The notes under the pieces are model-generated. The model was not told the origin of the DNA and searched no databases. It was given only the letters and a program-made list of their open reading frames with translations. Both the position numbers and the translations under genes were made by a program. A stretch of 64,000 nucleotides of DNA, taken from Cymbidium sinense. Lineage: Eukaryota > Streptophyta > Magnoliopsida > Asparagales > Orchidaceae. The stretch lies in assembly GCA_021442155.1 (NCBI GenBank), contig CM038215.1:277066413-277130412 (forward strand), read 5' to 3'. The number at the start of each line of letters is the position of its first letter. Position 1 is the stretch's first letter. Positions 22,293 to 33,585 of this stretch are shown in pieces.

Positions 22293-23707
22293 ACAAAACC
22301 CTAAATAAAATAAAAACAAAATAAAAATCTAAACCCTAAACTAAAAAGAAAACCTAAACTTAAACTAAACAAAATAAAATAAACAAAAACCAAACTATAA
22401 TAAATAAAACCTAAACCTAAACCTAAAATAAACTAAACCTAAAATCTAAACTAAATAAAATAAAATAAACTAAAAATAAACCTAAACCTTTACAAAAAAA
22501 CCTAAATAAAAACCAAAAATCTATACCTAAAAAAATAAAATAAAAACCAAAACCTAAACCTAAAAAAAAATAAAAAATAAAACCTAAACCTAAAAAATAA
22601 AATAAAAATAAAACTAAACTAAAAAATAAATATAAACTAAACCTAAACATAAAAAAATAAACTAAATAAAAAAATAACTAAATAAATAAACCTAAAATAA
22701 ATAAGTAAACTAAATAAAAATAAAAAATAAACCTAAATAAAATAAAATAATAAAATAATAAAAAAATAAATAAAAAATAAAATGATAAACCAATCCTACT
22801 GGTTTGCATTAAAGAAAGAAAACCTAAACTGAAACCCTAAATCCTAAAGGCTAGCCTAACGATAAATACCTAGCCCAGGCTATTACCTGAGCCATGATCC
22901 TAAAGGCCCTAGGCTGGGCTAAAAGGCCAGACCCTACACTGACCCAGACACAGGCCCTAGCCCTAGATCCTAGGCCTTAAAATACCTAAACCCACTGAGC
23001 CTGAGCTAGGCTGGCCAGGCCATAAAATACATAACCTGACCTAAAGCCCTACCATGAGCCAAAGCCACACAAACACTAGGCCTAGCCACTGAAAAAAACT
23101 GGGCCACGCCCTGCAAACCACAAAACCTAAAACTGAGCTAAACTAAATAAATGGAAAAAATAAATAAATAAATAAAAAACATGAACCTAAAGAAAATGAA
23201 ATAATAAATAAAATAAAACCTAAACCTAAACTTAAAAATAAAATAAGATTAAAAAATAAACTAAAATAAAATAAATGAAACCTAAGCTAAAACTAAAAAA
23301 TAAAATAAACTAAATAAAACTAATTAAAACTAAATAAAACTTAAACCTAAAAAAATAAACCTTAATTAAACATAAAAATAAAAATAAACCACTAAATAAA
23401 AAAAAAACTGGACTAAAATAAATAAAATAAACAAAAAATGATAAACTACTAAATAAAATAAACTAAAATAAAATAAATAAAACCTAAACTTAATCTAAAA
23501 ATATACCTAAACTAAACTAAAATAAAATAAAATAAAATAAAATAAAACCTAAAACTAATAAAAAAAAAACATAATATACCTAAAATAAAAACCTAAAGCT
23601 TAAACCTAAAAAAATAAAATAAAAACCTAAACCTAAACCTAAAAGTAAAAAATAAAACCAAAATATAAAAAATAAATTAAAAATAAAACTCAACTAAAAA
23701 ATAAACC
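22293..23707. repeat. Telomere-like array B
   Basis: AAATAAA- and CCTAAAC-rich repeat abutting gag at ACAAAACCCTAAAT. A punctuation motif lies at about 22799, a G-containing variant patch at 22845-23130, then AAATAAA-rich sequence to GRP fragment 3. The Phe-rich minus-strand open frame at 22423-22650 is only translated repeat. Confidence 0.85.
22845..23130. repeat. Variant patch with CCTGAGCC/AGGCC words
   Basis: Within the array, A-to-G-like changes turn CCTAAACC into CCTGAGCC and AAACCC into AGGCCC (for example CCTAGGCTGGGC, GAGCCTGAGCTAGG). It lies just after the punctuation at 22799, where other units have plain CCCTAAA. Confidence 0.7.
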
Positions 23708-23832
23708 TTGGGTTTTTGATTTGCTCTATGTGTGCTCAATGTTTTATCTATAATACGTCTAGAAAACATGGTGTGTTACTTGGTTGATGAAAAGAAGACA
23801 TGTTGAATCAATTTGTTCTCTATTAAAAAAAA
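23708..23832 (+). pseudogene. GRP fragment 3: 3' untranslated part only
   Basis: Matches only the last ~120 bp of the GRP 3' region: GGGTTTTTGATTTGCTCTAT, GTGCTCAATGTTTTATCTAT, GTGTTACTTGGTTGATGAAA and TTGTTCTCTATT, then an A run. The coding end is missing. The left break is directly in AAATAAA-rich repeat, so this copy was truncated or overwritten by array turnover. Same strand as all other GRP fragments. Confidence 0.8.
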
Positions 23833-25659
23833 TCAAAACCTTGACCTAAACTAAAAACTAGACTTAAAACCTTAAAACTGAGCCCTAACAAACCCAAACC
23901 CAAACCTAAAACACTAAACCCTAAACCCTAAACCCTAAACCCTAAACCTTAAATCCTAAATAAAACTTAAACCCTAAAATTAAAATCTAAATCTAAACCA
24001 CTAAACCCCAAACACTAAAAACCAATAAACCATAAAAGCTAAAACCAAAATCTAATCTAAATAAAACCTAAAAATAATAATAAAATAAGCCAAATGAAAA
24101 TAAAAATAAAACCTAAAATAAAACCTAAAGCCTAAAAACTAAACTATAAGAAAATAGAATAAAAAATAAAACTAAACTAAATAAAAAATAAAAAACCTAA
24201 ATTAAACTAAAAATAATAAAAAAACTAAATAAAATAAAACTAAACCTAAAAAAATAAAAAAAATAAACTTAATAAAAACTAAATAAAAAAACTTAAAATA
24301 AACCTAAAATAAAATAAATATAAATGACATATAAAACCCAAACTAAACTAAAAAAAACTTAAACTAAAATAAAAATAAAATAAAATGCTAACAAACTAAA
24401 ATAAACTAAACTAAAATAAATAAAACCTAAAAAATCCTCAAATAAACTAAACATAAACAAACCTAAAATAAAAAAATAAAATACTAAAAATAAACCTAAA
24501 CTAAAACTAAAAAATAAAACATAAAAATAAAATAAAAATAAAAATAAAACTAAACTTGAAAATAAAATAAATATAAATAAACAAAATAAAACTAAACTAA
24601 ACTAAATCTAAAAAAAAACTAAAATAAAAACTAAAAAATAAAATAAAATGAATAAATTAAAATATAAAATAAAATAAACTAAAATAAATAAAATAAAATA
24701 AACTAAATAAATAAACTAAAGTTTACTTTAAATAAAATAAAAATATAAAACTAAAAAACTAAACCTAAACCTGATTAAACCTGAAACTAAACCCAAAAAT
24801 CTAAACCTTAAAACCATAGGCTAAACCTAACTAAATTTGGACACTAAACCCAAAACCAAAACCCAAAACCTAAAACCTACTAAATTAAATAAACCTAAAA
24901 CTAAAATAATTAAAAAACTAAATAAAAAAATAAAATAAAAAACTAAACCCAAAAAATCCCAAAACAGCTAAACTAAACATAAACCTAAACCTAAACATAA
25001 ACCTAAACCTATGCCTAAAAGTTAAAATAAAATAAAATAAAAATAAAAACTAAGAATAAATAAATAAATAAAATCCTAAACTAAACTAAAAGAATAAAAT
25101 AAACTTATAAAATAAAAAAACATAAAATAAATTAAAATTAAATATAAAATAAAAATAAAATAAACATAAAATAAATTATAAACTAAATAAAACCTAAACC
25201 TAAAAAATAAACCTTAAAAAAAAAAGCTAAACCCTAACCTAAAAAAAAACCAAAACATAAAATAAATAAAATAAAATAAGCATAAACCTAAACTAAAATA
25301 AATAAAACCTAAATTTAAACATAAAATAAAATAAACTAAAACTAAATAAAATAAAATAAAATTAAATTAACCTAAACTAAAAACACAAAATAAAATAAAC
25401 CTAAACCTAAAAAAAATTAAACTTAAACTAATAAAAATAAAACATAAACTAAAAAATAAAATAAAAACTAAATAAGCATACCTAAACCTAAACCCAAAAT
25501 AAACTAAAATAAAACCTAAAAACTTAAGACTAAACTAAATAAAATAAAAAAACTATAAAAATAAATAAAATAAATAAATGAATAAAATAAACTAAATTAA
25601 ATAAATCTAAACCTGCGTTTGCTTAATTTTAAATAAAAAATAAAAGAATACTACCATAA

Positions 25660-25870
25660 ATCAAACCAAATACTGACCATGTGCAATAATCTTAAACTAT
25701 AATCTTAAAAACCACCACGGACCCTAAACTAACACAACTGATCCCAACCATAAATAAAAAACTCAAAACCCTAGGCCACAAACTAAATCCACAGGCATGA
25801 ACAGCCAAAACCTAAACCTTCAAACCACAAACTAAACCTCTGATCCCTGAAAAGCTGACCTGACATCCAT
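25660..25870. repeat. Variant patch in array C (1)
   Basis: G-containing variants of the heptamer (ACCATGTGC, CACAGGCATGAACAGCC, CCTCTGATCCCTGAAAAGC), immediately after the punctuation at 25614. Confidence 0.6.
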
Positions 25871-26129
25871 AAACTAAAATAATAGATTAAAATAAAATAA
25901 ACCTAAACTAAACTAAAATAACCTAAAAAACTTAAAATAAAACATAACTAAAACCTAAAAATAAAATAAACCTAAACTAAATAAAAATAAAACTCTAAAA
26001 AATAAAATAAAACTCAACTAAAAAAAATAAAAACTAAATAAATAAAAATAAACTAAAATAAAGTTAAACTAAAATAAATAAACTTAAAATAAAATAAATA
26101 ACTAGATAAATAAACAGGGTTTAGATTAA

Positions 26130-26520
26130 AACCACCCCCAAATCTTACCCTAAATTCTAAACCCTGGCGGATCACAGTATAAACACCCTACTAATGAGCC
26201 TACCTAAACCTGGCCTGAGCCAAAACATTAAACCTGACTTTAAAACTGCTGAAATAACCACAGAGCCACTGAGCCCTAGCCTTAACCCCTGGCAGACCCT
26301 GAGCCTGACCCTAAAGGCTAAAATAAACAAACCACACAAAGTGACACTGGCTAAAATCTTGACCTGAATCCAAAACCTCAGGCCAACCAGCAGTGAAACC
26401 TAAGGCACTAAACCCTGACCTAGCCCACAAAAACCACTAAAGAACTCTAAACTTAGCTCACAGGCCTTAAACTGAGCCAAAATAAACCACAATCACTGAA
26501 GTTTAATAAAGCTAAATAAA
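26130..26520. repeat. Variant patch in array C (2)
   Basis: Rich in CTGAGCC, AGGCC and CACTGAGCCCTAGCC words, such as CAGACCCTGAGCCTGACCC. It follows the weak punctuation at 26116. Confidence 0.65.
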
Positions 26521-26714
26521 CAATAAAAATGATAAAAAGCTAAATAAAGATAAAAAATAAGAATAGATAAAATCTAAATTAAAACCTAAACAAACCTAAA
26601 AAATTAAAATAGATTAATAAAATCCTAAATAAGGCTAAAATAAAATACTTGGAATAAAATGCTAATAAAACTAACGTGGAATTAAAAATAAAGAAATAAA
26701 ACTAAATAAAAGTT

Positions 26715-27010
26715 ACCTACAAACCAAAATCCTAAACTGAGCTCAAAACACTAAATGACCTAGGCCTTAAATAAAATCAGATTGAACAAACCCAAACCTA
26801 AATCTTAAACCACCAAAATCCACATAAACCACAGCAAGTAACCTAGGCAAAGAAACCCCTACACATAAATAAAACTTAAACCATAAAGTCTGAACACAGA
26901 AACCTAAAAACCACTGCACTCTGACCTAAATCCTGACACAAAAACTAAAACTGAGCCCCAAAAACCACAAATCTAAATCTAAACTGAGCCACTGAGCCCT
27001 GAGCCACAAA
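26715..27010. repeat. Variant patch in array C (3)
   Basis: CCTAGGC, CTGAGCCCC and GAGCCACTGAGCCCTGAGCC words embedded in CCTAAAC repeat, with no clear punctuation motif before it. Confidence 0.6.
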
Positions 27011-27659
27011 TAAAATAAAATAAAATAATAAAACATAAAATAAAATAAAAGCTAAACTAAAAAACCTAAAAGAAAATCAAATCAAATAAAATAAAATAAA
27101 TAATAAATAAATACTAAATAAAATAAAAAAAAGATAAAAATAAAATGAAAAAAAACTAAGAAAATAAAACAAAATAAAATAAAAAAAATTAAATAAAATC
27201 TAAAAAAAGTAAACCTATAAAAAAAAAACCTAGGCCAAAAAAAAACATAAACCTAAAAATAAAATAAAGAAAATAAAATAACCTAAACCTAAATTAAAAT
27301 GGAAACTAAAATAAATAAAACCTAAACCTAAACTAAAATAAAAATAAACCTACTAAAAAATATTAAAATAAAATAAACTAAAAATAAACCTAAAAATAAA
27401 CTAAAAATAAAACTCAATAAACTAAAATAAACTTAAACCTAAAAAAGAAACTAAACATAAACTAAAATAAATAAAATAAAATAAAAATAAAAATAAAACT
27501 CTAAAATAATCCTAAACCTCAAAATAAAATAAAACCTAAACTAAAATAAATAAATAAACTAAATAAACATAAAATAAATAAATGAAATAAAATAAAATAA
27601 ACTCAATAAATAAAATAAACTAAATAAAAACTTTACCTATTTGGGTTGCTTAATTTAAA

Positions 27660-27850
27660 GAAACCCTACCACAATCCTGCCCTATCTTAGGCCATAAAAC
27701 CTGACCAACTGCCTTGACACAAGCCTAGGCCACAGGCCTGAGCCACTAAGCCTAAAGCCAAACCACTGAAGCCTAGGCCCTGAGCCACTAAATCCTAAAC
27801 CCCAGGCCAAGCCTAAACCCAAACCTTAAAAATAAAAAGAAACTGACAAA
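27660..27850. repeat. Variant patch in array C (4)
   Basis: AGGCCACAGGCCTGAGCC and GAAGCCTAGGCCCTGAGCC words directly after the punctuation GGGTTGCTTAATTTAAAG at 27643. Confidence 0.65.
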
Positions 27851-28929
27851 TAAACAAACTAAAAAAATAAATAAATAAAAAATCTATAAATAAAATAAAA
27901 TAAATTTAAAACCTAAAGACCTGATCTCAATCAAAATAAATAAAACTAAAGCTTAAACAAATCCTAAGCCAAACCTAAGCTAACGTAAAAAAATAAAATA
28001 AAATAAAATAAAAGAATAAAAAAATAAACTAAACTAAATAAAAAATAAAATAAACATATAAAATAAGAACAAAATAAAATAAAACTAACTAATATAAAAA
28101 ATAAAATAAAAAATTAAAACTAAAACCTAAAAAACTAAACTTAAAATAAACCTAAAATATATAAAACCTAATCAAGAAAACTAAACCTAAATAAAATTAA
28201 AATAACTAAACCAAAACTAAAATATAAAACCTAAATAAAATACAAAATAAAACTAAATAAAAGAAATAAAATAAACCTACTTCTAAATAAAACCTAAAAA
28301 TAAAATAAAACACAACCAACCTAGAAATAAAAATAAAACCTAAACAAAAAATAAAATAAAAAAATATAACTAAAGTAAAAAAAAAAATAGCATACACCTA
28401 ACCTAGAAATAAACTAAAATAAAATAAAAATAAACAAAACTTAACAAAATAAATCCTAAATAAAATAAAATAAAATAAAAATAAAATAATACTAAATAAA
28501 CTAAAATATAAACTTATAGGTTTGAATTAATTAATAATAAACTAAACTCTAAATCATAAATCCTAAACCCAAAACCCTAAAAAACTAAACTAAACCCTAA
28601 ATAAAATACCTAATAAAACTTAAAACCACAAATAAAATATAAAACCTAAAAACTAAAATAAATAATACCAAATAAAAATAAAATAAAAAATAAACTAAAT
28701 AAATAAACTTATAATAATAAATAAACTAAACTAAATAAAAGAAAAATAATGATAAAAAATAAAATAAAATAAACTAAAATAAATAAAAATAAAAGCCTAA
28801 ATAAACTAAACTAAGATAATTTAATAAAAAAATAACTAAAATGAGCCATAAATTCTAATCCCTAAAACCTAAACTTAAATAAACCACCTAAACCCCAAAC
28901 ACTCTAAACCCTACTTAAAACTCTAACAC

Positions 28930-29075
28930 TAAATAAACATTAAACCCCCAGGCCAAACCACAACACAACCCTACCCACAGCCTAAACTAGCCCAGGCTAA
29001 ACTAAACCACACTAAATCTAAAATAAACCTAAAACTAAGCTAATAAAACTAAACAAATAAACAAACCACACTGAC
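28930..29075. repeat. Variant patch in array C (5)
   Basis: Short, weak patch with CCCCAGGCC, TAGCCCAGGC and CACACTGACAGACC words, about 400 bp after the punctuation at 28517. Confidence 0.45.
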
Positions 29076-29989
29076 AGACCAAATAAAAAAATAAAAAAAA
29101 TAAAAAATAAAAATAAAATAAAATAAAAACCAAACCCTAAACCTAGGCTCTCAAAATAAACCTAAACTAAAGCTAAAATAAACCCTTAAAATAAACCCTA
29201 AACCTAAAATTAAAATACAAAACTTAAACCTAAATAAAATAAAACCTAATAATAAAATAAATAAATAAAATTAAATCTAAATAAAATAAAATAGAATAAA
29301 AACCCAAATTCAAACCAAAAAATAAAAAATAAAAAAATAAAAATAAAATAAACTAAAATAAAATAAATAAAAACCTATGCTAAATTAAAAAAATAAAATA
29401 AACCTAAGAATAAAAACATAAATAAAATAAAAACTAAACATAAATTAAAAATAAAATAAAATAAAATAAAAACTAAATAAAAACCTAAACTTAAAAATAA
29501 ATAAAAAATAAAACTTAATCCCTAAATTAAAAAAAATCTAAACCTAAAATAAAAATAAAATAAACAAAATAAATAAACTAAACCTAAACTAAAATAAAAA
29601 ATAAAAGAATAAAACCTAAACCTAAACCTAAATATAATTAAACTAAACCTAAACTAAAATAAAATAAAATAAAATAAACCAAAATTAACATAAATAAAAT
29701 AAAACCTAAAATAAACCTAAAATAAAAGATGAACCTAAACCTAAAATAAAATAAAAACCTAAACCTAAACCTTAAAATAAAAAAAAAACCTAAATAAAAT
29801 AAAAACAAACTCAAGAATAAAATAATAAACTAAATAAAACATAAACTAAATAATTAAAAAATAAATAATCTAAATAAAAAAAAAAAATAAAATATAAAAT
29901 AAAATAATAAATAAAATAAACTAAATAAATAAAATCTGGGTTCATAATTTTAAAAGAAAAATAAATCCTAAACCAAAACTAAAAAACAC

Positions 29990-30225
29990 TAAAAGACCCT
30001 GAGCATAAAATGAAAACTTTAACCCCTAAACCCTAAAACTAAAAACCTGGCCAAAACTAATTAACCAAACACTAAACCCAGATCATAAAATGAGCCTAAA
30101 TCCTGAAGCCCAAACTAAACTGACCTAAACCTGGCCACTAAACCAAAACCCAAACCCAAAATACTAACCTAAAACTAAAAGTGACTGACTAAACCTGCAT
30201 AAACCACAAATAAACACTAGGCAAA
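29990..30225. repeat. Variant patch in array C (6)
   Basis: GACCCTGAGCAT, CCTGGCC and AAAGTGACTGAC words shortly after the punctuation GGGTTCATAATTTTAAAAG at 29937. Confidence 0.55.
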
Positions 30226-30840
30226 ACTAAATAAATGTATAATAAAATAAATAAAAGAAACATAAATAAAATAAAAAAGCTAAACCTAAATATAAATAAA
30301 TAAAAATAATTAAAATAAATAAAACTTAAACTAAATTAAAAAATATTAAATAAACCTATAAAAAAAACATAAATAAAATATAAACTAATAAAATAAAATA
30401 AAACCTAAAATAAAATAAAATATAAATAAAACCTAAACCTAAAATAATATAAATAAATAAACTAAACCCTAAACTAAACTATGCTAAAATAAAATAAAAT
30501 AATCAAAATAAAATAAACCTAAACCTAAATTAAAATAAGTTAAACTAAAATAAATAAAACCTAAACTTAAACCTAAAATAAACTAAACCTAAAACTAAAC
30601 TTAAACTAAAAATAAACCTAAACCTAAACTAAAAAAATAAAGTAAACCTAAACATAAAAAAATAAAATAAAAACCTAAATCGAAACCTAAAAATAAAAAA
30701 TAAAACATAAACCATAAAAATAAAATAAAAATAAAGCTCAACTAAAAAATAAACTTAAATCAAAAAATAGCAAAAAAATAAAAAACCTAAACTAAAATAA
30801 ATAAACTAAAATAAATAAACTAAACTAAATAAAATAAAAA

Positions 30841-30871
<31 letters not shown>

Positions 30872-31182
30872 ATAAATAAAATAAATAAAACTAAACTCTT
30901 AATTTTAAAAAAAAACCCTAAACCCTAAATCCTAAATCCTAAACCCTAAACCCTAAACCTAAAAAAACCTAAACCACCTACACTATAAACTACAAACCTA
31001 AACCCTAAACCCTAAACTACCTTACTCTAAACCTAAACCACAAAATCCTAAACTCACAAACCCTACCCTAAACCCTGTTGTCCCCAAACCCCACTACAAC
31101 CTACTAAGCCCAAAACCTAAACCCTAAACCCTAAACTAACCCTAAACCCTAAACAACAAACTAACCCTAAAACCTAAACCCT

Positions 31183-31657
31183 AAGAAAGGGTAGAGTATT
31201 GACGTCAAGAACATCACCGTCAACTAAGCTCAGTCTAGATCTAGCGGTGGAGGGGAAGGCGGAGGCGATGGTTATCGTAGTGGTGGTAGGGGATCTAGAG
31301 GTGCTGGTGGATATAGAGGTGGTGGTTATGGTGGCGGGAGGAGCGATAGAGGTTACAACCATAGTGGTGGCGGAGAGAGAGTTCAGGGATATGATGGGAG
31401 ACTTACTACTTGAGAAGCGGGGGTGGTTCTGATGGGAACAGGAGAAACTGAAGAATGGTTGATCCGATCTGCTGCTTATGAAAATGTGTCTTTACAGTAT
31501 AAACGGTTCAACTTATCTAGGGTTTTTAATTTTCTCTATGAGCGCTCATTTTTTATCTATGTCATCGCTTATGTCTTAGAAAACTTGGGGTGCTACTTGG
31601 TTGATGAAATTGAAAAGAAGAAATGTTGAATATGAAATTGTTCTCTACTGAAAAAAA
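31183..31657 (+). pseudogene. GRP 3' fragment 4
   Basis: Starts after CCCTAAG and reads, in the GRP frame, a damaged first part with stops at the third codon (TAG) and in NITVN-stop-AQSRSS. A long glycine-rich tail with GGGEGGGDGYRSGG, GGYRGGGYGGGRSDRGYN and GGGERVQGYDG follows, to an early TGA at 31411-31413. Fragment 2 ends in GNRRN instead. The 3' untranslated part follows (31414-31650) with the same words as the other copies and an A run at 31651-31657. Tail repeats are closest to those of fragment 6. Protein family is clear; it is not translatable as an RRM protein. Confidence 0.85.
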
Positions 31658-31944
31658 CCTTAAACCCTAACCCTAAACCATAAATCCTAAACTAAAAATT
31701 AAATGCTAAATTTAAAACCTAAACCCTAAACCCTAAACCCTAAAACCTAAAAACCTTGAACCCTAAACATTAAACCCTAAACCCTAAACCCTAAACCATA
31801 AACCCTAAAACCCTAAACCCTAAACCCTAAAACCATAAAGTCTTAAACCTTAAAACTTATAACCCTAAACCCTAAACCCTAAACTAACCCTAAACCCTAA
31901 AACCTAAACTAACCAAAATAACTAACCCTAAACCCTAAACCTTA
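31658..31944. repeat. Telomere-like spacer before copy 2
   Basis: One of the best preserved CCCTAAA stretches in the window (for example about 31720-31830), with little AAATAAA admixture. Confidence 0.85.
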
Positions 31945-32075
31945 AACCTTGAATAAATATGTCATTAGGGGTAGATATAAAGAATAACTTAATCGTAACA
32001 TAGTTATAGTAGCTAAAGAAAATGTCTTTAAGAGACTTTTCCTTAACTATTAGAGATTTGAATACCCTAAACCCT
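31945..32075. repeat. ~115-bp module (copy 2)
   Basis: Unique-looking sequence with ATGTCATTAGGGGTAGAT, ACATAGTTATAGTAGC and TTAACTATTAGAGATTTG, nearly repeated at 53143-53262. It is absent before copy 1. After it come two telomere-like heptamers, then the AT-rich satellite. Identity unknown. Confidence 0.7.
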
Positions 32076-33585
32076 AACCCTAAATTATATTATATTACCA
32101 TATATTATAGTATAATGTAGCATCATATATTTGAGCATGTAGTGACATGTTTTTAGATGTTATAAAATGTTTTGAAATTTTTTAATATATTATTGTATTA
32201 TGCCCTATAGTTTATATTAATATAAATCATACAAATATTGATTTTATAAATCAGATGATGAAATTTGTTAAATTTGATGTGGAAATTAGGTTGTAGTACC
32301 AAAGGTGTGCTACACCACTCGTACTATAAAAATAAGATTTTATGTTAAAAAAATATTATATATTGTGGCATAGTATAGCATCTTATATCATATTGTATTA
32401 TTTTGCACATTTTAAATTCTTTTAGTATTTCACAATCATGTATTCAAACCTACACTAGCATTATTTATAAAAATGTTGATTTAGACTTTAAAATGGTGGA
32501 ATTTGGCCAAATTCATAATAGGTAGAGCATGGCATCAAAATATATTGTTTCAATTTAAAATATGTAAGTGATACGACTAAAATATATAGTTTTTTATTCT
32601 TTTGACTAATTTTATGATTTTTTATTTAAGCAATCCCTTGTGATGTGATATGCAATATAATATAATATAATATGTTATAGTGTATTATAATATATGACAC
32701 CATAACATAGTGTAGCATCATGCATTATAGCATACTTTTGTGTATTACTACTTGTTGTTTAGCATATTTTAGTTTGTTATAGTATGATGTAGTAGAGTTT
32801 GTACTAGTATAATTCATAAAAAATTGATTTGTAGAGGCGAGATGATGGGATTTGGCCAAATTTAAGGTAAGCTTTAGGGAACATCATTGGGGTGTGCTTT
32901 GTTGTGTCATTTAATCAAAAGAATGGAATTTTGCATCCAAAATAAATGTTCATTTTTCAACCAACTTTTATAAATTTTTTGCTTTAAAGTGATTTATTTT
33001 AAGGTGTAATGCAAGATAATATGTTATATGAAAGCATATTAAAATATAATGTACATAACAATATAGCTTCACATATATATGAATGTGGTGGTGTGTAACT
33101 AAATGTTATTGTACATTTTAGTATGTTCTACTTTTGTTATAATACATTGGGTCAAAACTCACAAAAATGTTAATTTGAAGGTTGAGATGGAAGAACTTGG
33201 TCAAATTCATGGCACACACCAAGAAGAAACACCAAAATTATGCTATTTTGTACCATTTCTAATAGAAAAATAACAATTTTACATCCAAAATGAACATTAT
33301 TCATATTTTGAGAAAATTTTGTTATTTGTTCCTTTTAAGTGATTCTAATGAGGTGTAATGTTAGACAATATATTATATTATAGAAAATTATAATATAACA
33401 TCTTATATTATAATGTAATATAGTGTGCTAATTCACACTATAATATGTTTAACATGATATTTTATAGTTAGTTTGAGCTTGCACCATCACAAATCATAAA
33501 ATATTGATTACAATGTCAAGATGATGAAATTTGAACGAATACATTGTTAGGCTTTTGGTTGAAGTATTAATGGTGTGAATAAGAG
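32076..33585. repeat. ~335-bp AT-rich tandem satellite (copy 2)
   Basis: Unit marks (AAAATGTTGATT then GATGATGGAATTTGGCC) near 32234, 32470, 32820, 33163 and 33497 give spacings of about 236, 350, 343 and 334. There is thus one more, partly deleted, unit than in copy 1. The last three units align with copy 1 in order, so the tandem array predates duplication of the block. Confidence 0.75.

Larger units (their letters stand above)
23833..31182. repeat. Telomere-like array C (central, 7.3 kb)
   Basis: Longest array. It begins with five near-perfect CCCTAAA heptamers (about 23915-23950), then AAATAAA-rich sequence for most of its length. Punctuation motifs lie near 24721, 25614, 26116 (weak), 27643, 28517, 29937 and 30894. 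G-containing variant patches are listed separately. The final 280 bp before GRP fragment 4 return to CCCTAAA. No gene; the minus-strand open frame at 28206-28397 is translated low-complexity repeat. Confidence 0.85.

Noticed and set aside
22423..22650. Phe/Leu-rich minus-strand open frame, also 28206-28397
   Set aside because: Translation of TTTATTTTAGG-type repeat; no real protein signal despite looking like membrane segments.
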